Below are positions 35,023 to 43,825 of a stretch of 64,000 nucleotides of DNA, piece after piece. The DNA lies in contig CAZUKP010000002.1 in NCBI GenBank assembly GCA_964620915.1, positions 36,905 through 100,904 on the forward strand, read 5' to 3'. This DNA comes from Hyphomicrobium_A sp964620915 (GTDB lineage Bacteria; Pseudomonadota; Alphaproteobacteria; Rhizobiales; Hyphomicrobiaceae). The stretch's first letter is position 1; each line of letters opens with the position of its first letter. A model generated the notes under the pieces. It saw only the letters and a list, made by a program, of their open reading frames with translations. It had not been told where the DNA came from and made no database searches. Made by a program: the position numbers and the translations under genes.

Positions 35023-36423
35023 ATGCCATCAGACATCCTGATTGTCGACGACGAGGCCGACATCCGCGATCTCGTTGCCGGTATTCTCGAGGATGAGGGG
35101 CACAGCACTCGTCTTGCCCGCGATAGCGATGAGGCCTTAAAGACGATTGAGGAACGCCGCCCGCATCTCGTTATTCTCGATATCTGGCTCCAGGGCAGCC
35201 GCCTCGATGGATTGGAGGTTCTCTCCTATATAAAGCGCAGCTATCCTGATCTGCCCGTCATCATCATCTCCGGTCACGGCAATATCGAGACGGCGGTAAC
35301 CGCGATTAAGCGGGGTGCCTACGACTACATCGAAAAACCCTTCAAGGCCGACCGGCTCATATTGGTGACCTTGCGTGCACTTGAAGCTTCCCAATTGAAG
35401 CGTGAGGTGCGCGAGCTCCGGGAGCGCTCAACTTTCAGCGCTGATATGATCGGCAAATCAACCGCCATCAATCAGCTTCGCAATGCGATTGATCGCGTCG
35501 CACCAACGAATAGCCGCATACTCATTCGGGGCTCTTCCGGCTCGGGCAAGGAGCTTGCGGCTCGCGTTATTCATATGAAGTCGATGCGCGCCGAGGCGCC
35601 GTTCGTCGTCCTGAATGCCGCGTCGATGGCGCCCGATCGCGTGGAAGAAGAGCTCTTCGGCACGGAGGACCGTACCGGTGGCCCGCGCAAAGTCGGTGCC
35701 CTTGAGGAGGCGCATGGTGGCACGCTTTATATCGACGAGGTCGCCGATATGCCCATCGAAACCCAGGGCAAAGTCTTGCGCGTCCTCGTTGAGCAGAAGT
35801 TCTTGAGGATCGGCGGCGCCCAGAAGGTTGCAGTCGATGTCCGCATCGTCTCATCGACCAGCCGCGACCTTGAACGTGAGATCAGCGAAGGCCGCTTCCG
35901 GGAGGATCTCTACCACCGGCTTAATGTGGTGCCGCTGCGGGTGCCGAGCCTCGCTGAGCGGCGCGAGGATATCCCCGAACTCATCCAGTACTTCGTCAAC
36001 CAATTGAGCAGCGCCTCAGGGTTGGCACCTCGGAGGATTGGTGAAGATGCGATTGCCGTGCTGCAAGCCCACGACTGGCCCGGGAACGTGCGCGAATTGC
36101 GCAACAACATCGAACGCTTGATGATTTTGGCGGGAGGTGACCCCGACGCAGTGATCACCGCTGAAATGCTTCCCGATGAGATCGGCTCAAACGTGCCCCT
36201 GCCGGTCAATGGCGGAGCAGAGCACCTCATGTCGTTGCCGCTTCGCGAGGCGCGCGAGATCTTTGAGCGCGAATACCTGCTCGCGCAGATCAATCGTTTC
36301 GGCGGCAACATCTCGCGCACGGCTGAGTTTGTCGGCATGGAGCGGTCCGCCTTGCATCGTAAACTGCGTGCGTTGGGGGTTTCCTCAGAACACCGCGGGA
36401 GCGCCGAGGTGCGCCAAGCTTAG
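35023..36423 (+). CDS. ntrX: Response regulator NtrX, NtrC-like but without GAFTGA
   Basis: 466 residues: receiver with D53 (LVILDIWLQGSR), an AAA+ domain (Walker A GSSGSGKE, Walker B GGTLYIDEVADM) and a Fis-type HTH (SRTAEFVGMERSALHRKLRA). The segment that in NtrC carries GAFTGA reads FGTEDRTGGPRKVGALEEA, so the sigma-54-contact loop is missing. That implies sigma-54-independent action, as reported for NtrX in other alphaproteobacteria. It lies 31 bp after ntrY, then dat and hfq follow. Confidence 0.95.
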   Translation: MPSDILIVDDEADIRDLVAGILEDEGHSTRLARDSDEALKTIEERRPHLVILDIWLQGSRLDGLEVLSYIKRSYPDLPVIIISGHGNIETAVTAIKRGAYDYIEKPFKADRLILVTLRALEASQLKREVRELRERSTFSADMIGKSTAINQLRNAIDRVAPTNSRILIRGSSGSGKELAARVIHMKSMRAEAPFVVLNAASMAPDRVEEELFGTEDRTGGPRKVGALEEAHGGTLYIDEVADMPIETQGKVLRVLVEQKFLRIGGAQKVAVDVRIVSSTSRDLEREISEGRFREDLYHRLNVVPLRVPSLAERREDIPELIQYFVNQLSSASGLAPRRIGEDAIAVLQAHDWPGNVRELRNNIERLMILAGGDPDAVITAEMLPDEIGSNVPLPVNGGAEHLMSLPLREAREIFEREYLLAQINRFGGNISRTAEFVGMERSALHRKLRALGVSSEHRGSAEVRQA

Positions 36424-36477
36424 CGGCAACGCGGCAAGTACACCTGCTGTGTTAGCGCGGGGCGCGAGGAGGCACTT

Positions 36478-37341
36478 GTGAGTCGCATCGTTTACGTCAA
36501 CGGGTGCTATCTTCCCTACGCGCAAGCTGGCGTGCACGTTGAAGATCGCGGGTATCAATTTGCCGATGCCATCTACGAAGTCATCGAGGTGCGCGAGGGC
36601 GGTCTCGTGGAGGAGGCCCGCCATCTCGCCCGCCTTGTTCGGTCTCTCAGTGAACTCAACATTCGAGCGCCTATGAGTAACGCCGCACTCTCTCATGTGA
36701 TGCGCGAGACAATTCGCCGGAACCACATCAAGGACGGCCACGTTTATCTTCAGGTCTCGCGCGGCCAGGCGCCGCGTGATTTTGCCTTTCCACCATCAGA
36801 CACGCCAAGGTCGGTTGTCTGCCTTGCCCGTTCGGCCGTCCCGGCACGGATAGAGGCGCTGGCGCGCGAGGGCATAGCGGTGAAAAGCATGCCTGACATT
36901 CGCTGGCGCCGTTCGGACATAAAGACCGTAATGCTTCTGCCGGCATGCCTGGCCAAGGATGCGGCACGGGGTGAGGGCGCGCGTGAGGCCTGGTTCGTGG
37001 ATGGCGAGGGTTTTGTCACGGAAGGCGGGTCGAGCAATGCCTGGATTGTGACGCCCGAAGGCAAGCTCGTAACGCGCCACTTGGATACCGGCATTCTACC
37101 CGGCGTTGTGCGCGCGACCGTGATCGACGCGCTTGCGGGCGATGGTGTCGCCTTCGAGGAGCGGCCATTTCGCCTCTCTGAGGCTCTGGAAGCTCACGAA
37201 GCTTTTATCACCTCTTCAACGAACACTGTCATGCCAGTGGTACGTATAGATGGTCAGAAGATCGGCGATGGGAGACCAGGCCCCGTGACGCAGAGGATAC
37301 GCACTAAATTTCAGCAGACTGCCGACATTTCGAGCGCATGA
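36478..37341 (+). CDS. dat: D-amino-acid transaminase (class IV PLP enzyme)
   Basis: 287 residues, fold type IV. N-terminal ...VNGCYLPYAQAGVHVEDRGYQFADAIYEVI is characteristic; the PLP-lysine is in RRSDIKTVMLLPACLAK, and the phosphate-binding region is TEGGSSNAWIVT. Makes D-Glu/D-Ala by transamination, feeding peptidoglycan synthesis; a branched-chain aminotransferase activity is the main alternative. Begins with GTG after GAGGAGGCACTT. Lies between ntrX and hfq, as in many relatives. Confidence 0.9.
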   Translation: MSRIVYVNGCYLPYAQAGVHVEDRGYQFADAIYEVIEVREGGLVEEARHLARLVRSLSELNIRAPMSNAALSHVMRETIRRNHIKDGHVYLQVSRGQAPRDFAFPPSDTPRSVVCLARSAVPARIEALAREGIAVKSMPDIRWRRSDIKTVMLLPACLAKDAARGEGAREAWFVDGEGFVTEGGSSNAWIVTPEGKLVTRHLDTGILPGVVRATVIDALAGDGVAFEERPFRLSEALEAHEAFITSSTNTVMPVVRIDGQKIGDGRPGPVTQRIRTKFQQTADISSA

Positions 37342-37488
37342 ACGGCTTCATTATGCTGCGAAAATTGGTATATCTGGTTTGTGGTGCGGTGCCGCATAAT
37401 GTAACCTTATTACCCAGGCGGCCGTACTCCATTTGAGGCGGCGGGGTCTAGCCACCAACGCGGACATAAGAACAGGCGGATAAAAACA

Positions 37489-37734
37489 ATGGGTGCAGAT
37501 CGAGTCCAGAACCTTCAGGACACTTTCCTGAACCACGTCAGAAAAAACAAAACGCCGCTGACCATATTCCTGATCAATGGCGTGAAGCTCCAAGGCATCG
37601 TCAGCTGGTTTGACAACTTTTGTGTCCTCTTGCGCCGAGACGGTCACTCGCAGCTCGTGTATAAGCATGCTATCTCGACGATTATGCCTGGGCAGCCCGT
37701 CCATCTGATGGAGACGGAGACAACCGAGGCCTAA
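37489..37734 (+). CDS. hfq: RNA chaperone Hfq
   Basis: 81 residues forming a hexameric Sm ring that helps small RNAs pair with mRNAs. Sm1 (LTIFLINGVKLQGIVSWFDNF) and Sm2 (YKHAISTIMP) are intact; the C-terminal tail is only about 10 residues, as usual in alphaproteobacteria. 147 bp of non-coding sequence upstream could hold its own promoter. Confidence 0.98.
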   Translation: MGADRVQNLQDTFLNHVRKNKTPLTIFLINGVKLQGIVSWFDNFCVLLRRDGHSQLVYKHAISTIMPGQPVHLMETETTEA

Positions 37735-37817
37735 CCTGGAACGGCAGGGCCATAGATAAATACGTCGACATCGGGCAGGGCCCACAGCAAGAGCAGAAAG
37801 AGAAGCGCGCAGGTGGT

Positions 37818-39173
37818 GTGCGTGCCCTCGTACTTGTGCCGGATCTCAAACGGATCTCCAGATCGGCCGCTGACCAGCCTGACGCAAACAAGCAGCCATT
37901 CGTTTCATTGCACTCAGCGCAAGACCGCTTGAGCGAGGCCAGCGGTCTTGCCGATGCGATTGAGCTTGATGTGCAAGAAAGCCAAATTGTGTCGCTCCCT
38001 AATCCACGTCCGGCGACGTTGTTTGGAACGGGGAAGGTTGAAGAGCTAAAGGATTTCATTCAGACCATCGAGGCGGCGCTCGTCATTGTCGACCACCCTT
38101 TGTCGCCCATCCAGCAACGCAACCTTGAGCGTGCGTGGAATGTGAAGGTGCTCGACCGTACGGGCCTCATCCTGGAAATCTTCGGACGGCGCGCGCGCAC
38201 GCGAGAGGGGCGCCTACAAGTCGAACTGGCGCATCTTTCATATCAGAAGAGCCGGTTGGTCCGGACGTGGACCCACCTTGAGCGCCAGCGCGGTGGTTAC
38301 GGCTTCCTGGGCGGCCCGGGTGAAGCCCAGATCGAGCTCGACCGGCGCATGATCAACGAGCGCATCGCTGCGATCCGCAAGGAGCTTGAGGTTGTCGTCA
38401 AGACGCGCGAGCTTCATCGCAAGGGGCGCCGTCGTGTACCCTATCCGATCGTCGCGATCGTCGGATATACGAATGCTGGCAAGTCAACGCTGTTCAATCG
38501 GATTACGGGCGCCACGGTGCTCGCAAAACAGCAGGTCTTCGCAACCCTCGATCCCACCATGCGCGAAGTCCGTTTGGAAAGCGGCCGGCGCATTATCTTG
38601 TCTGACACGGTGGGATTCATCTCCGATCTTCCGACCACGCTCGTGGCAGCCTTCCGCGCCACGCTCGAAGAAGTCATCGAGGCCGACCTCATTCTCCATG
38701 TCAGGGATATCGCGCACGAAGAAACACAGGAGCAGGCGTGTGACGTCGAGGCGGTGCTTCGTGACCTCGGCATCGATACCATTTCGGCCAGCTCAAACAT
38801 CATGGAGGTCTGGAACAAGATCGACATGTTGAGCCCTGTGACCCGGGAGGAAGCCTGCAGCGCTGCTCAGTGGTTGGAGAGGCCGCCCGTTCTCGTCTCT
38901 GCAACGACAGGGGAGGGCATCGATAAGTTGCTGGCGGCGATTGATGCCCGGCTTGGCGCGCATGATGAAGTGCTCGACCTCATCATCCCCGCGCGTGAGG
39001 GCAAGATGCTGAATTGGCTCTACGAGGAGGCCGGTATTCTGGATCGTGAGAATCTCGAAACCGGTGAGGTGCGGGTCCGGGTGCGCATTGCCGCCGAAAA
39101 GAGACAACGGCTGCTGGCACAGATGCGCCGGGCGGGTGTCGCGCTGACGGGGCTGGATGCTGTTGAAGCATAG
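37818..39173 (+). CDS. hflX: GTPase HflX, ribosome-associated
   Basis: 451 residues: N-terminal HflX domain with VDHPLSPIQQRNLE and DRTGLILEIFGRRA, a coiled linker, then the G domain with P-loop GYTNAGKST, G3 DTVGFI, and G4 NKID. HflX splits stalled 70S ribosomes during stress. It probably begins with GTG 37818; the start is not certain. The hfq-hflX order is conserved in proteobacteria. Confidence 0.95.
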   Translation: MRALVLVPDLKRISRSAADQPDANKQPFVSLHSAQDRLSEASGLADAIELDVQESQIVSLPNPRPATLFGTGKVEELKDFIQTIEAALVIVDHPLSPIQQRNLERAWNVKVLDRTGLILEIFGRRARTREGRLQVELAHLSYQKSRLVRTWTHLERQRGGYGFLGGPGEAQIELDRRMINERIAAIRKELEVVVKTRELHRKGRRRVPYPIVAIVGYTNAGKSTLFNRITGATVLAKQQVFATLDPTMREVRLESGRRIILSDTVGFISDLPTTLVAAFRATLEEVIEADLILHVRDIAHEETQEQACDVEAVLRDLGIDTISASSNIMEVWNKIDMLSPVTREEACSAAQWLERPPVLVSATTGEGIDKLLAAIDARLGAHDEVLDLIIPAREGKMLNWLYEEAGILDRENLETGEVRVRVRIAAEKRQRLLAQMRRAGVALTGLDAVEA

Positions 39174-39228
39174 GCGGCATGACCCATGATGGTCATTCAG
39201 CGCACTTACAACTTGCCTGCCAAGGTTA

Positions 39229-39999
39229 CTACGATCGCGCGCTCACAAAACGAACAAGCGCATCGAGTCCCGTCCCGACGGCAACCGGTTTGGCGCCAAG
39301 CTGCTCGGGCGTAGAGTTGAGCCGATTGATCCAGACTGTCGGGTAGCCAAACCATGCGGCTCCTGCAACGTCCCATCCGGCAAATGCAGCAAAAGCAATC
39401 TGCTCCTTTGGCAGCAGTAGCGCATCGACCCCAAGTTGGTAGGCACGAGGATCGGGCTTGTAGGTCTTGATCGCATCGGTGCTGAGCACGTGATCGAACA
39501 CCCCATCGAGCCTCGAGTTAGCAACACCAGACCTCAGCATCTTTTCGGTCATGTTTGAGAGGAAAGCGAGCTTGATGCCCCTCGCTTTGAGTGCGTCGAG
39601 CGCCGGGGCGACATCAGGCCATGCCTTCAAAGCCAAAAAAGCATTGTGGAGTCGCGCGCGGTTGTCGTCAGTCGCGTCAAGCCCAAGCTGGGCTGTCGCG
39701 AAACGATGGGCATCATCGATAATCGAGAAGAAGTCCTTGTATTGCCCGCCCAGAGCACGCAACCACTGATACTCGAAAAGACGCGTGCGAAACTGACCAA
39801 CGAACGCGTCGCCCTTTTCCGGGTAGAGCTCCTTTCCCAGTGCGATAACTGGCCGGGGATCGAGTATCGGAAAGCCATCGAACGCGACCGCTTTGATCCT
39901 TGCAGGCGCTGCCGCAAAACTAAGCGGGGAATTTAACACCACCTGAGCGGCGGCGGCCCCTGTAGCCAGGGCGAGAAATTCTCGGCGGCTCGACGTCAT
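39229..39999 (-). CDS. Tat-exported haloacid dehalogenase-type (type II) HAD hydrolase
   Basis: 256 residues. The N-terminus SSRREFLALATGAAAAQVVLNS is a twin-arginine signal. After it comes a HAD core: motif I KAVAFDGFPILD (nucleophile Asp), the cap region with QFRTRLFEYQW, motif II LAFLSNMTEK and Lys motif TYKPDPRAYQLG, like (S)-2-haloacid dehalogenases. ATG 39999 is supported by TTGGAG six bases upstream. Export by Tat implies periplasmic action on an unknown substrate. Confidence 0.87.
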   Translation of the reverse strand: MTSSRREFLALATGAAAAQVVLNSPLSFAAAPARIKAVAFDGFPILDPRPVIALGKELYPEKGDAFVGQFRTRLFEYQWLRALGGQYKDFFSIIDDAHRFATAQLGLDATDDNRARLHNAFLALKAWPDVAPALDALKARGIKLAFLSNMTEKMLRSGVANSRLDGVFDHVLSTDAIKTYKPDPRAYQLGVDALLLPKEQIAFAAFAGWDVAGAAWFGYPTVWINRLNSTPEQLGAKPVAVGTGLDALVRFVSARS

Positions 40000-40029
40000 G
40001 CGTGTCTCCAAATCTCCTGTGGCAGGGCA

Positions 40030-40848
40030 CTACCGCCCCTTTGACTTCGCCTCGTCCCAGAGCCGATCCATTTCTTCAAGATCGGAGTCGTGCGGTGTGC
40101 GTTCCTCGGCAGCGAGACGGTCTTCGATGTAGCGGAAGCGGCGGACGAACTTGTCGTTCGCCGCGCGCAACGCGCCTTCCGGATCGACCTTCAGGTGCCG
40201 GGCAACATTGGCGACGACAAACAAGAGATCTCCGAGTTCCTCTGCGATGGCATCACTGCCGCCTGTTGCACCCTCCGGCTGGTGCACGATCTCTGCCTCA
40301 AGCTCGGCCAGCTCCTCCTTGAGTTTTGCAAAGACAGGAGCCAAAGACGGCCAATCAAATCCAACCTTGGCCGCTTTTTTTTGAAGTTTCACCGCACGCG
40401 TCAGCGCGGGCAGGGGAGCAGGAATACCCTCAAGGATGCCGCCCTGCGTGCCCTTGGTGGCCTTTTCTGCCGCCTTGATGCGATCCCAGAAACCCGGTGG
40501 CGCGCCCGCTGCACGCTCTGCCTCACTGCCAAACACGTGAGGATGGCGCCGGATCATCTTGACCGTGATGGCACCGACAACGTCGTCGAAGTCGAAGGCT
40601 TTTTGCTCTTCAGCCATGCGTGCGTGATAGACAACCTGGAACAGGAGGTCGCCCAGTTCGTCCTTCAAGTCAGATATGTCGCCACGCGCAATTGCGTCCG
40701 CCACCTCGTAGGCTTCCTCAATTGTGTAGGGCGCGATTGTCGCAAACGTCTGCTCCAGATCCCATGGACAACCCGTCCCCGGCGTTCGCAGCGCCGCCAT
40801 CACCCCCAACAAATCGGAGAGCGTCTTCTTTGCGTCGGTGTTGTCCAC
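40030..40848 (-). CDS. mazG: Nucleoside triphosphate pyrophosphohydrolase MazG
   Basis: About 272 residues, two tandem MazG helical domains. The first has MAALRTPGTGCPWDLEQTF and EEAYEVADAI with metal-binding Glu residues, then DELGDLLFQVVYHARMA; the second has EELAELEAEI and EELGDLLFVVANVARHL. Removes aberrant NTPs and can lower (p)ppGpp indirectly. GTG 40848 is preferred (CGGAGAGGA six bases upstream); TTG 40854 is also possible. Confidence 0.94.
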   Translation of the reverse strand: MDNTDAKKTLSDLLGVMAALRTPGTGCPWDLEQTFATIAPYTIEEAYEVADAIARGDISDLKDELGDLLFQVVYHARMAEEQKAFDFDDVVGAITVKMIRRHPHVFGSEAERAAGAPPGFWDRIKAAEKATKGTQGGILEGIPAPLPALTRAVKLQKKAAKVGFDWPSLAPVFAKLKEELAELEAEIVHQPEGATGGSDAIAEELGDLLFVVANVARHLKVDPEGALRAANDKFVRRFRYIEDRLAAEERTPHDSDLEEMDRLWDEAKSKGR

Positions 40849-40920
40849 TAGCAATCCTCTCCGATAGAGTGTCCAGCAGGGAAGATGGCAATGCCGCCAG
40901 AACGCCAGGGATAGGGCGAT

Positions 40921-41676
40921 ATGATCGTGCTGCGCATCATCGTCAACGCCTTCATCATGGCGGCGGAAATCGCTGCCGTCATTGGCGTCGCCGCCTTTGG
41001 CTACACCTACCCGTTCATCTTCGCGGGTTTAACCGCTATCGTAAGTTTCGCGCTTGGCCTCTACCTGGAGGTTGCGCGCCTTCGCTACGAGCTGCCTTGG
41101 TACTTTGGCGGGCTCATCAAGCGCAGTGCCATTTACACCGCGATGGTCGGTTTCGTCGAAGCCCTCTTTAAGGGCGTCGTGGCAGGCGTTGCAGCCCTGT
41201 TTACCTTCGCGGGAACGGACCATGACCGGTTGTTCTGGGTGGCCGTTGTCTTTGGCGTGTGCATCTACTTTGGGTCAACGGCTCTCCGCTACCTATCGAT
41301 CAGGACAGATGCACTGCCATTGCGTTGGGGGTATTTTCGCTTAGCAGCACCACTCGGTCTGCTGTTCTCCGCCGGGCTCGCGCTGCTTGCGGCTGTCGCC
41401 ATCATCCCGGCCACGAGCGTTGCCGATATCGGCTGGCAAATCATTTTTGACATGCCGCCACAGCCGTCAATCGAGCAGGTGAGCGAACTCGTCTTTCGCA
41501 TCAAGCAGGCCTTCGATGACTTCATCGTCACGATGCTGAGCGCGGTGATGAGCGAGGATGCGGCGCGGCTCGTCGGCATTGTCGTCTCCGTCAACGTCCT
41601 GTCGGGCTTTGTAAGCGCGCTCTACGCGGCGTTGATCGCAACGGGCGTTCGCGAGGCCGAGGAAACGCTTCTCTGA
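40921..41676 (+). CDS. Multi-pass membrane protein, unknown function
   Basis: 251 residues with four to six hydrophobic helices: two near the N-terminus (IIVNAFIMAAEIAAVIGVAAFGY, then IFAGLTAIVSFALGLYLEV), others at about 75-95, 100-120 and 140-165, and a C-terminal one (IVVSVNVLSGFVSALYAALIA). An acidic amphipathic stretch (PSIEQVSELVFRIKQAFDDF) lies before the last helix. No known transporter motif seen. Divergent from mazG, 72 bp away. Confidence 0.72.
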   Translation: MIVLRIIVNAFIMAAEIAAVIGVAAFGYTYPFIFAGLTAIVSFALGLYLEVARLRYELPWYFGGLIKRSAIYTAMVGFVEALFKGVVAGVAALFTFAGTDHDRLFWVAVVFGVCIYFGSTALRYLSIRTDALPLRWGYFRLAAPLGLLFSAGLALLAAVAIIPATSVADIGWQIIFDMPPQPSIEQVSELVFRIKQAFDDFIVTMLSAVMSEDAARLVGIVVSVNVLSGFVSALYAALIATGVREAEETLL

Positions 41677-41702
41677 CACAAGTTGCAGGGAAGGGGAGCC
41701 GC

Positions 41703-41837
41703 ATGGCGCCGGCCATAGCCGGCACGCTCAAGCCAAAGCCCGTGATGAAGGCGGCTAAGGCCGCTACTGCCAACCAAATTGAATGGCTCTCATCCTATCA
41801 AGTTTGTTCGCATAATATATATTATGGAAAATTATGA
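41703..41837 (+). CDS. Small ORF (44 codons) entering an AT-rich patch
   Basis: ATG 41703 is preceded by AAGGGGAGCCGC, a strong ribosome-binding site, 26 bp after the stop of the membrane-protein gene. The first 24 residues are Ala/Lys/Pro-rich (TLKPKPVMKAAKAATANQ) and GC-rich in codon use; the last 20 (SSYQVCSHNIYYGKL) are encoded by AT-rich sequence unlike the rest. It could be a real small basic protein or the 5' end of a gene whose remainder was replaced. Confidence 0.4.
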   Translation: MAPAIAGTLKPKPVMKAAKAATANQIEWLSSYQVCSHNIYYGKL

Positions 41838-41872
41838 TTAGTTAAGATTTATTATCAGTAAGTTAATGGGCA
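41811..41872. other. AT-rich island with a 14-bp palindrome
   Basis: About 60 bp of strongly AT-rich sequence in a GC-rich chromosome, between convergent genes. It includes the perfect palindrome ATAATATATATTAT (41812-41825) and short runs such as TTAGTTAAG and TTTATTATC. The feature could serve as a terminator region for pepA, a protein-binding site or a scar of past insertion. No terminal repeats were found. Confidence 0.5.
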
Positions 41873-41892
41873 GCCTTTGTAGCCCACAAGCC

Positions 41893-43407
41893 TTACTTCT
41901 CGTACTTGTCGGCAACGAACTTGTCGAGCAACCGTACGCCCCAACCCGAACCCCAACTGGGGCTGATCTCTGACTTTGGAGCGTCCATTGCGGTCCCCGC
42001 CAAGTCGATATGCGCCCATGGCGTGTCGTCGACGAACCGCTTTAGGAACGCTGCCGCTGTGCACGCCCCAGCCCAACGACCACCAAGGTTTTTTATGTCC
42101 GCGTTCTTGGAGTCCATCATCTTGTCGTAGGCCTTGTCGAGCGGCATGCGCCAGATCTTCTCGCGCGTCTTTTCCGACGCCTCAAGCAGATCATTTGCCA
42201 GCTTGTCGTCATTGCAGAACAGCCCGGCGTATTCCTTGCCCAGCGCAATCATGATTGCCCCGGTCAGTGTGGCAAGATCGATCATCAATCGCGGCTTGAA
42301 GTGCTCCTGCACGTAAGACATCAGGTCTCCGAGGACGAGACGGCCCTCCGCATCCGTATTGAGGACTTCAACTGTCTGCCCCGAATAGGACGTCACGATA
42401 TCGCCCGGGCGCGTCGCCGAGCCTGACGGCATGTTCTCGACCAATCCGATGATGCCCACAGCGTTGACGTTGGCCTTGCGCTCGGCGAGCGTGTGCATGA
42501 GCCCAACGACACAGGCGGCTCCGCCCATGTCGCCTTTCATGTCCTCCATACCCGCCGATGGCTTGATTGAAATGCCGCCAGTGTCGAACACGACCCCCTT
42601 GCCGACGAAAGCCAAAGGCTTGCTCCGCTTCGATTTGGCACCATGCCACTGCATGATGGCAACGCGTGCGGGTCGCACACTTCCCTGGGCGATGGCCAAT
42701 AGCGCGCCCATTTTAAGCTTTTTAAGCTCTTCATCGTCGAGAATCTGGACCTCGACGCCAACCTCTTCGAGTTCTTTTACGCGCTCGGCAAACTCTATCG
42801 GGCCAAGCATGTTGGCCGGCTCGTTGACAAGGTCGCGGGCGAGGACAATACCGTTGACCAGCGCTTGATAGTGCCCAAATGCAGCGCGCGCCTTGTCCGG
42901 ATCGGCACATTGCACGACCAGCTTCTGCAAATGGTCGCGCTCCTGGTCATCATCACCGTTGCCCTTCTTGGTGATGTATTTGCGAAACTTGTAAAGGCGC
43001 ATCAGCGCGCCAAAAGCGAGTTGGGCGGCCACGTTTTCTGGCTTTGCACCACCATCCGGAGACTCTGCGATAATGCACGCCTTAGGCGTTTTTCGTGCCG
43101 TGATGGCGCCTGCCGCGACACCACCCAGCGTAACCCAATCGGCTTCCTTCAAATCATGAGACTTGCCAGTACCTAACAAGATGAGCCGTTTCACACCAAT
43201 CTTGGGAGGCGTGAGCACCTCAGCGGTGCTTTTCTTTTTGGCTTTGAATTGCGCGGCCTCCACCGCCTTCACGATGCCTCCCCCTGACCGCGTGTTCAAC
43301 TCGGCAGCACGGTCCCCTAGCGAGAGTTCATCCCCCACGAGAACAACGCACGTTGCTTCCGGATCTGCCCCCAAGGGTGCGAAAACGATCTCGGTGCGCT
43401 CAGTCAT
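41893..43407 (-). CDS. pepA: Cytosol (leucyl) aminopeptidase PepA
   Basis: 504 residues, M17 family, hexameric two-metal exopeptidase. Signature NTDAEGRLVLGD is intact; metal-binding Lys/Asp appear in VGKGVVFDTGGISIKPS and MEDMKGDMGGAACVVG. N-terminal macro-like domain is of normal size. In some bacteria PepA also binds DNA; no evidence here. Divergent from lptF across 414 bp. Confidence 0.97.
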   Translation of the reverse strand: MTERTEIVFAPLGADPEATCVVLVGDELSLGDRAAELNTRSGGGIVKAVEAAQFKAKKKSTAEVLTPPKIGVKRLILLGTGKSHDLKEADWVTLGGVAAGAITARKTPKACIIAESPDGGAKPENVAAQLAFGALMRLYKFRKYITKKGNGDDDQERDHLQKLVVQCADPDKARAAFGHYQALVNGIVLARDLVNEPANMLGPIEFAERVKELEEVGVEVQILDDEELKKLKMGALLAIAQGSVRPARVAIMQWHGAKSKRSKPLAFVGKGVVFDTGGISIKPSAGMEDMKGDMGGAACVVGLMHTLAERKANVNAVGIIGLVENMPSGSATRPGDIVTSYSGQTVEVLNTDAEGRLVLGDLMSYVQEHFKPRLMIDLATLTGAIMIALGKEYAGLFCNDDKLANDLLEASEKTREKIWRMPLDKAYDKMMDSKNADIKNLGGRWAGACTAAAFLKRFVDDTPWAHIDLAGTAMDAPKSEISPSWGSGWGVRLLDKFVADKYEK

Positions 43408-43821
43408 TAGGGGCTCCTCATCATGTCATGGGCTCTTTACCGTAGCGGACTGTCACGGCGTGGGGTGCGAGCGCGATAGGTACACGCGCCAAACGGTGTC
43501 TGCGTTACTGAGCAGATGTCCCCGGGGCCAGATTGCAGGCAAAGAGGTTTCGTGAATTGTGGCACGGGCGAACTTAGACGCTGGGTCCCCACTTTCAAGC
43601 GATCGGCAAGCGAACGATTAAGTTTTGATTCCAAGTGATCGCTTCTGCCATCATGTTCGCCGTGCGTTCTCGGTCACAGGCATCTCCTCCCGCGGCTCCC
43701 TACCGGCGCAAGTGACTGGCCTGAGGCCGAAATTCTGCCACGGAACTATGGGAATCGATGACTTGGGGCGATCGGCGGGGGACAACAGGAGGCGGGGTTA
43801 ACTGATGCCTCCTCAAAAACG
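43408..43821. other. Divergent intergenic region pepA / lptF
   Basis: 414 bp with no convincing gene. It must carry promoters for both pepA (minus) and the lptFGD operon (plus), but no strong -35/-10 pair was clear. Its last 35 bp hold the hairpin and six-codon ORF described separately. Confidence 0.6.
43787..43813 (+). promoter_or_regulatory. Hairpin masking the ribosome-binding site ahead of lptF
   Basis: AGGAGGC (43787-43793), a consensus ribosome-binding site, is exactly complementary to GCCTCCT (43807-43813), giving a 7-bp stem with a 13-nt loop. Formation would hide the site and the start codon at 43805. No other ribosome-binding site precedes lptF. The structure is seen directly; the regulatory role is inference. 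Confidence 0.45.
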
Positions 43822-43825
43822 ATGA
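43805..43825 (+). CDS. Six-codon leader ORF (MPPQKR) overlapping the lptF start
   Basis: ATG 43805 to TGA 43823-43825, reading MPPQKR; the stop overlaps lptF's ATG (43822) in an ATGA arrangement. An AGGAGG lies 12 bases upstream. Its second and third codons (CCTCCT) form the anti-Shine-Dalgarno arm of the hairpin. Translation of this ORF could feed ribosomes to lptF by coupling. It may also be accidental. Confidence 0.3.
   Translation: MPPQKR

Noticed and set aside
41812..41825. Palindrome as evidence of an insertion sequence end
   Set aside because: No transposase, no matching inverted repeat and no target duplication found nearby.
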